NCBI GenBank assembly: GCA_016748015.1
Contig: JAAOMT010000468.1
Location: 474,998 to 538,997, forward strand
Length of the DNA: 64,000 bases
Direction of reading: 5' to 3'
From: Geosiphon pyriformis
Lineage: Eukaryota > Glomeromycota > Glomeromycetes > Archaeosporales > Geosiphonaceae
The notes under the pieces were generated by a model. It saw only the letters and a program-made list of their open reading frames with translations, made no database searches and had not been told where the DNA came from. Below, one piece after another: positions 59,064 through 64,000 of the stretch. Positions within the stretch are counted from its first letter, which is position 1; each line of letters starts with the position of its first letter. The position numbers were made by a program, and so were the translations under genes.

Positions 59064-62000
59064 ACAATTTGATTTGGAAAATTGCTACATGCAATGTTCG
59101 AGATATGAACAATCCTACAAAACAGAAAGATATTGTTCATTGGCACAAAGATATGGGCAATTTGATTTCAATTGTTACTAAGACTAAATTAAAAACCAAA
59201 GTCCATCCATGACTTGCTAATAAATTTAATGGTGCTTATGTTTTTATTTCTGGTGTGAACTCTGGTTACTTGGGTTTTGGTGTTGCCATTATCATAGACA
59301 TTTCTCTAATTTGTTATGTGTATAAAGTTTTTAAGGTGCCTGGTCAGCTTCTTTCTGTCAGGTTACTCTTTAAGAATAAACTTTCTGTCTCAATTTTGGG
59401 GCTTTATGCTGGTACTTTATCAGTGGTTCAGTTTTCTCAGGCTGGTAATATCAATTCTCTTATTACAAAAGCTGTTAATAAATCTTTTTTCATCATCTTT
59501 GGTGGTGATTTTAATAAGAATGATTCTTGTAGGTATACAAGTTTTCAAAAATGCCTTGATCTGAGGCTGGTTAATTTTTTGGTAAGTAGTTTGGCTGTAA
59601 AGAAGTCTACTTGAAAAAATTCAAAAGGCATTGTTAAGACAATTAATTATGTGTTTGTTTCTTCAAATCTGATCAATGGAATAGTACATTGTAATGTTTT
59701 GGGAGTTAATGAGCATTTTAACACAAATTACCAGGCTGGTTTTGTGTCTGTGAATTTGAATAAATTATTGGATATGCAATTAAACTCTATTCACAAGCAA
59801 GCAAACAAGAATTGTTGGAAGTTTGATTTTAAGGGTGCTGATCAGGATAAGTAAGACAATTTTAGAAAAGCCATGTTAGTTAATGCTACAATGTTTTTTG
59901 CCAAGTTTGCTGTCTCTGTAAAATTCTCAGATCTAGATGAGATGTGGGATATTGTTTACAAAAGAATGACTCTTTTGACTAGTGAAATATTTAAAAGAAA
60001 ATAGTTCAAAAGTTTTGATGGTGTTTTCATCAAAGATTCTTCAAAGTTTTATAAGCTGAAACTTTTGGTTACAAAGATTGTTAGAGCTTCTCATAAGAAG
60101 AGTGTTGTCAGTTTTGTTTTCCTTATAGAGTGATAAGGCTCTTTGGATGATGTTAAATCTTCAATTATTCAGAATCTTGTGAATGCTGGTGCAAGCTTTG
60201 ATTATGTATGTTTTGCTTTTTATGGTATTAAAAAATCTTATTGTGCATTCAAGCTTGCTGAATTTCTGAGGTCTAATAAAGCAAACATCAAGTTTGCTAT
60301 AGATAAAAGAATGGAGAGCTTTGTGACAAATAAGAGACATACTATTAGGAGTGTACTAAAATGTCTTTTCTACAAGGTGTGCTGAACTAATTATGGAGCC
60401 TAATGTGGTAATGTTCAAGGTAGATGTGATTATAGAAGGTTGGACTAGGAAACATGGTGTGGTTACTGATATCCTTAATGTTTAGTCTTATTAATATTGA
60501 CCTTTGGAGTACATTTTTAATAAAGCTTTTTCTGATGTGATGTGTTCAGTTGAGTTTAATGAACTTTTTGGTGTAATTTTTGATCTGCCTGACAGCAAAG
60601 CTGCTGGTCTTTCAGGTATCTTGAATAAGCTTTGGAAACATTGTGACAGATTAATTCTGGATATGCTTTTGGTGCTCTTGAATTTTTGTCTTTTTGGTAA
60701 ATTAGTGCCTAGTCTTTGAAAGAAGACTTGGGTCTAAACTATATGAGTGGAAAGAGGTTCTGACAAACACCCAGCCTATTGTCTTAATTGAAACTGCTTA
60801 TAAAATCCTATTCAAAATTCTCTCTGATAAGATTTTGTCAGCTTGCAACACTTTTGATGTTCTTTATGAGAATAATTTTTTGGTTTTAAAAGATATGACA
60901 ACACAGTCTCCTATTTTTGTAATTGGTTTAGTGGTTAAAGATGCTCTAGAAAAGAACTGGAAGCTCTGGTTGGTTTTGCAGAATATGTAGAAGATGTATG
61001 ATTCAGTTGGCTGAAAACATTTTGAGAAGAGTTTGGTTAGAATCAAAATATGTAACAAATTTATTTGATTATTTGGTAGTGTTTATAGAGGTTATACCAA
61101 TAGGGTTATAACTAATTTTGGTTTAATAAGTGATTATTATGTCCATGATAGTTTAGACCAAAGAGAGGCCTTTTCTTTTCTCTTGTGGTGTATATTTTAT
61201 GATTCCTTTTTGTGCGAGATCAAGAGACATGAAAGTACATATGGATACAAATTAAGCTCTTATTTTATTTCTGGAAGTAGTTGTGCTGAGTCTTGGATTG
61301 GGCTTTCTTTTTTTTTACTGCTGGTGCTTTTGTTGATAATATGATTTGAGTTGATAGCAGTCAGACTACTACTCAACATATTCTCAATGTTGCTAGTGAA
61401 TTTTTTTGAATTAATAACATCTCTATTAACAATAACAAAACAGTGGCCATTCCTATTAATTGCAGAGTTAATGTACTTTCTTTGTCTATTAATGAATTGC
61501 CTATCTCTATTGCCAAAAAAAATGAATCTTATTGATACTTAGGTATCTTTCTTTTAATGAATAGTCTCTCAAAGCCTAATTTGGCTAAGGCACATTTAGA
61601 CATTCACTTTTTTGTCAATCTGGTTCTAAAAAAGGCTGTCTTAGATAAGCAGTTTTTATATTTGGTGTTGGCTGTTTTTCATCCTATTGTTAGCTATAAA
61701 ATACAGTTTAGTTTTGTTCTGATTGGTGTATGTAACAAATAAGATGTTTTAATTCATAAAGACTTAAAATTCAAATCAGGTCTCCCTACCAATTTTTCTA
61801 GTGATATAATCTATTACTCTTTATTTTATGATTTGAAATTTTTTGTTCAACTTCAGTCTGAGAGTAAAATGGCTTCTCTTATTAGCTTTGTAAATTCTGA
61901 TGGGATTTTGGGTCGTTTGTTTGCTCACAGATCTCATAACTTGCAAGTTTTGTATTGGCATTCTGTTCACTCTTTAAGTTTTTCTACTTGTATTCAGGTC

Positions 62001-63600
62001 AGTTTTTTTGATAACCTTCTGGTGGACATGGTTTGCATTCTTTTAGAGTGCAATTTGTTCTTAGGTGGCTCTTTTAACAATTTTTTTTATTTTTGTTGTG
62101 TGCTTATGTCTACTATTCTTGGTAAGTCAAAATTTTTCAAGTGTTTCTCATCTTTCCGGAGATATGGCATTGTCTTTGTGGATCAACTTTGTAATTGTCA
62201 TAATGTTGTTTATAATTGGTACACTTTCAAGTGGTGGAAAAAATTGGACCCCTGCAGTTCTATTCCTAAGTGGTTTAAGCTTTTTGCTGCATTTTTTGAT
62301 GGCATGACCTCTTTTTCTGCACATCCTACTGTTTTGAATAGTGTTGGTTTTCTGAGTATTCTTAAGTCTTGTGACTTTAACTCTGTTTGTGATTGGCTTT
62401 TTTGGATTGTTTCTGGCAGTTTTTTAGTGTATATGAATGAGTCTCTGTAGAATTTAAGTATGGTTAATATGAGGACTGGTGCTGCAGTTTTTTTTGAAGA
62501 CATTGATTTGGGTTTAGATATAGGTGTTTTGGGCTTAATGTCATCCATCTTGACAGAGTTGTAAGCTATTACATTGACTCTGGAGTGTGTTCTTCTTTTT
62601 AGTTCTGTTTGCTTGTTTTCAGATAGTCAATTTGCTTTGGATGCTTGTAAGTTGGAACTGGATTTGATGTTTTCAGACTTTTGCAATTAATATTGGATTG
62701 AACATCAACATATTGCTAATGTTGTTCACAGTAAAAATTTAAGAGTTTCTTAACTCAAGATAAAAGGCCACTCTGGTATTTTGAAGAATGAGTGTGCTGA
62801 TGTATTTGCTGATGTCACTTTTCTCTCTGATTGGTATCTTCCTTCCCATTTGGATAAATGTTTTTTAGTAGCTGATGGTTATATGGTTTCTGACAACTCT
62901 AGACATTTTGTTCATGATGTTTTTTGTTTTATTAGTTGTGTCCATTGGGAGATTGGTTCTGGTTCTACATTTTTGGATGTTAATCTGCATTTTAACATTG
63001 ATTGGCTCAGCTTTTCATTGGTGTGGCATCCTGATTTGCACATGGCCACTGGTTTTACTAGCAAGCCTATAGCTTCTACATGTACTTATTTTATGAAGGC
63101 TTTGTATTATTGGCTGCCTATTGCTGTTTAGAAGTGTTTGTATAACCACTGTTATTCTAGTGTATTGTGTTTGTATTGTGGTGTTATGGAGGTATCAAAT
63201 TATGCTTTTTTTTGTAACGTTAATGATTCTACTTACCTTCAAATTTTGAATATCTTTGTAGCTTCTTGGAAGACTCTTTCTGGCCTTTTTCATTCTTCAT
63301 CATGTGTGTTATAGCTGTTATTGTTCAGTATTTCTAATGCCTCTGTTTCTATGGCTCTCTTTAAGGGTTTTGTTTTTGATGGTTGGCTTTGTGAGACCAC
63401 CTCTGTTTTTTGTGATTCCAAGGTTGCTAGTTCAAAAATTGTTGAGTTTGTGCATTCTTTCTGTCTCACTTTTAGGGACAATGTCTGGTTGGTTTGTACT
63501 AAACATCATGCTTATATGGAAAAAAATGGTCTGATTTTACTGGATGGGTCAGTTTTTGTTTTAGTTTTTGGTTTGGCTTTGGGGTTATCAACTGGTATGG
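59060..63600 (+). pseudogene. LINE F ORF2, start lost, decayed
   Basis: The start codon is ATA at 59060 (ATGA changed to ATAA). Endonuclease motifs are CNVRDMN, VTKTKL, GGDFNKND and INYVFV. The RT box is damaged (VDNMI near 61340). The KWWKKLDP block is intact near 62230. RNase H is decayed (YMNESL, LTELxAITLTLE, FSDSQFALD), and the finger reads CLYCGVMEVSNYAFFC. The frame shifts once between 60385 and 60504, where about 30 nt are missing after CLFYKV, and there are further small losses near 60740. Codon 253 (59816-59818) is TGG, unlike the stop in copies B, C and E. Confidence 0.83.
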
Positions 63601-64000
63601 TGTTATGGTTTAAGAATTTAGCAAAAAGAATCATAAAAATAATACAAACTATTCAATTATAATATAGCACAGTAATAATCTTAGAAAGGTAATAATTAAC
63701 ATAGTAGCAAACACCATCTCGCAATAGTGGCAAGCACCAGTTCACAATAGCAGCCAACACCAACTGGTGATAGCAGCAAGCACCAGGTTGAAATATCAAA
63801 AAGAAAGTATTTTCTCATAGAACTACAAACATGTATATATACAGTAGTTTTAATATTGGGAAAGAATCAATCAAGTAATAAAAATCATAACTTATCAAGC
63901 AACAGATCCAATTTTATCCAACAAACTCCACTTTAAATCATACTTTCAAATTAAATATCCCAAGAAACCTTTAAAAATCAAAAAGAAATGAAAAAGAATA
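63601..64000. other. unidentified sequence replacing the 3' end of LINE F, with a 23-bp tandem repeat
   Basis: LINE F homology stops near 63600. What follows has no coding potential I can see. It contains about four 23-bp units (63700-63793) sharing ATAGCAGCAAGCACCA, with variants. This could be the edge of another transposable element running past the window. Confidence 0.5.

Larger units (their letters stand above)
46160..63600 (+). mobile_element. LINE copy F: old, 3'-truncated, interrupted by a gypsy element and a solo LTR
   Basis: The piece at 46160-46196 aligns with the start of the copy E leader (CTGGTTATGACGA against CTGGTCACAATGA, transitions only). The leader resumes at 56202, right after the gypsy element. 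ORF1 starts at 56299, is split by a solo LTR, and ends at 59063; ORF2 continues to about 63600. There the C-tail breaks off into unrelated sequence, so the 3' UTR is missing. This copy is far more A/T-rich than E and has many stops and a few indels, consistent with age. Confidence 0.83.

Overview
This is nuclear DNA of a fungus, most likely an arbuscular mycorrhizal fungus (Glomeromycotina, Rhizophagus-like). The reasons are intron-dense genes with very short exons, extreme A/T richness, conserved fungal housekeeping proteins, and LINE and Ty3/gypsy families of the type I know from AM fungi. The genus is an inference; no marker gene is present.

Host genes lie in two islands. Island 1 (1-6.2 kb) has the 3' part of an alpha-actinin gene on + and, convergent to it, the arginine-specific carbamoyl-phosphate synthase small subunit (CPA1 type) on -. 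The CPA1 leader carries a 25-codon upstream ORF that reads as a fungal arginine attenuator peptide once a 133-nt intron is removed. Island 2 (19.3-26.5 kb) has a mitochondrial 2-oxodicarboxylate carrier (-), a divergent partial gene with a Spo12-like motif (+, cut by a 611-base assembly gap), and an ER Hsp70-type chaperone of the Lhs1/GRP170 class (+) ending in HEEL. Splicing the exons by hand gives uninterrupted frames of 611, 444, 297 and 917 codons including the stop; alpha-actinin lacks its first few residues.

The rest is mobile DNA and very A/T-rich spacer. One LINE superfamily (ORF1 with RRM-like and CCHC motifs; ORF2 with APE endonuclease, reverse transcriptase, RNase H, zinc finger and a conserved C-terminal tail) is present as seven copies: fragment G (7.5 kb), truncated A (9.5-10.9 kb), nearly complete B (11.6-17.9 kb), C (27.3-34.1 kb), truncated D (35.5-37.1 kb), complete-length E (37.7-44.5 kb), and old, nested copy F (46.2-63.6 kb). 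F's 5' leader is split by a ~10-kb Ty3/gypsy element (46197-56201, - strand) and its ORF1 by a related solo LTR (56729-57546).

The mobile DNA shows a consistent decay signature. The two gypsy LTRs differ almost only by transitions. The ORF2s of LINE C and LINE E keep one frame over about 4.7 kb but carry in-frame stops, mostly at conserved Trp codons. Copies range from G+C-rich (E) to very A/T-rich (F). This looks like C-to-T hypermutation (RIP-like or methylation-driven). It and the intron-split attenuator peptide are the two most interesting observations.
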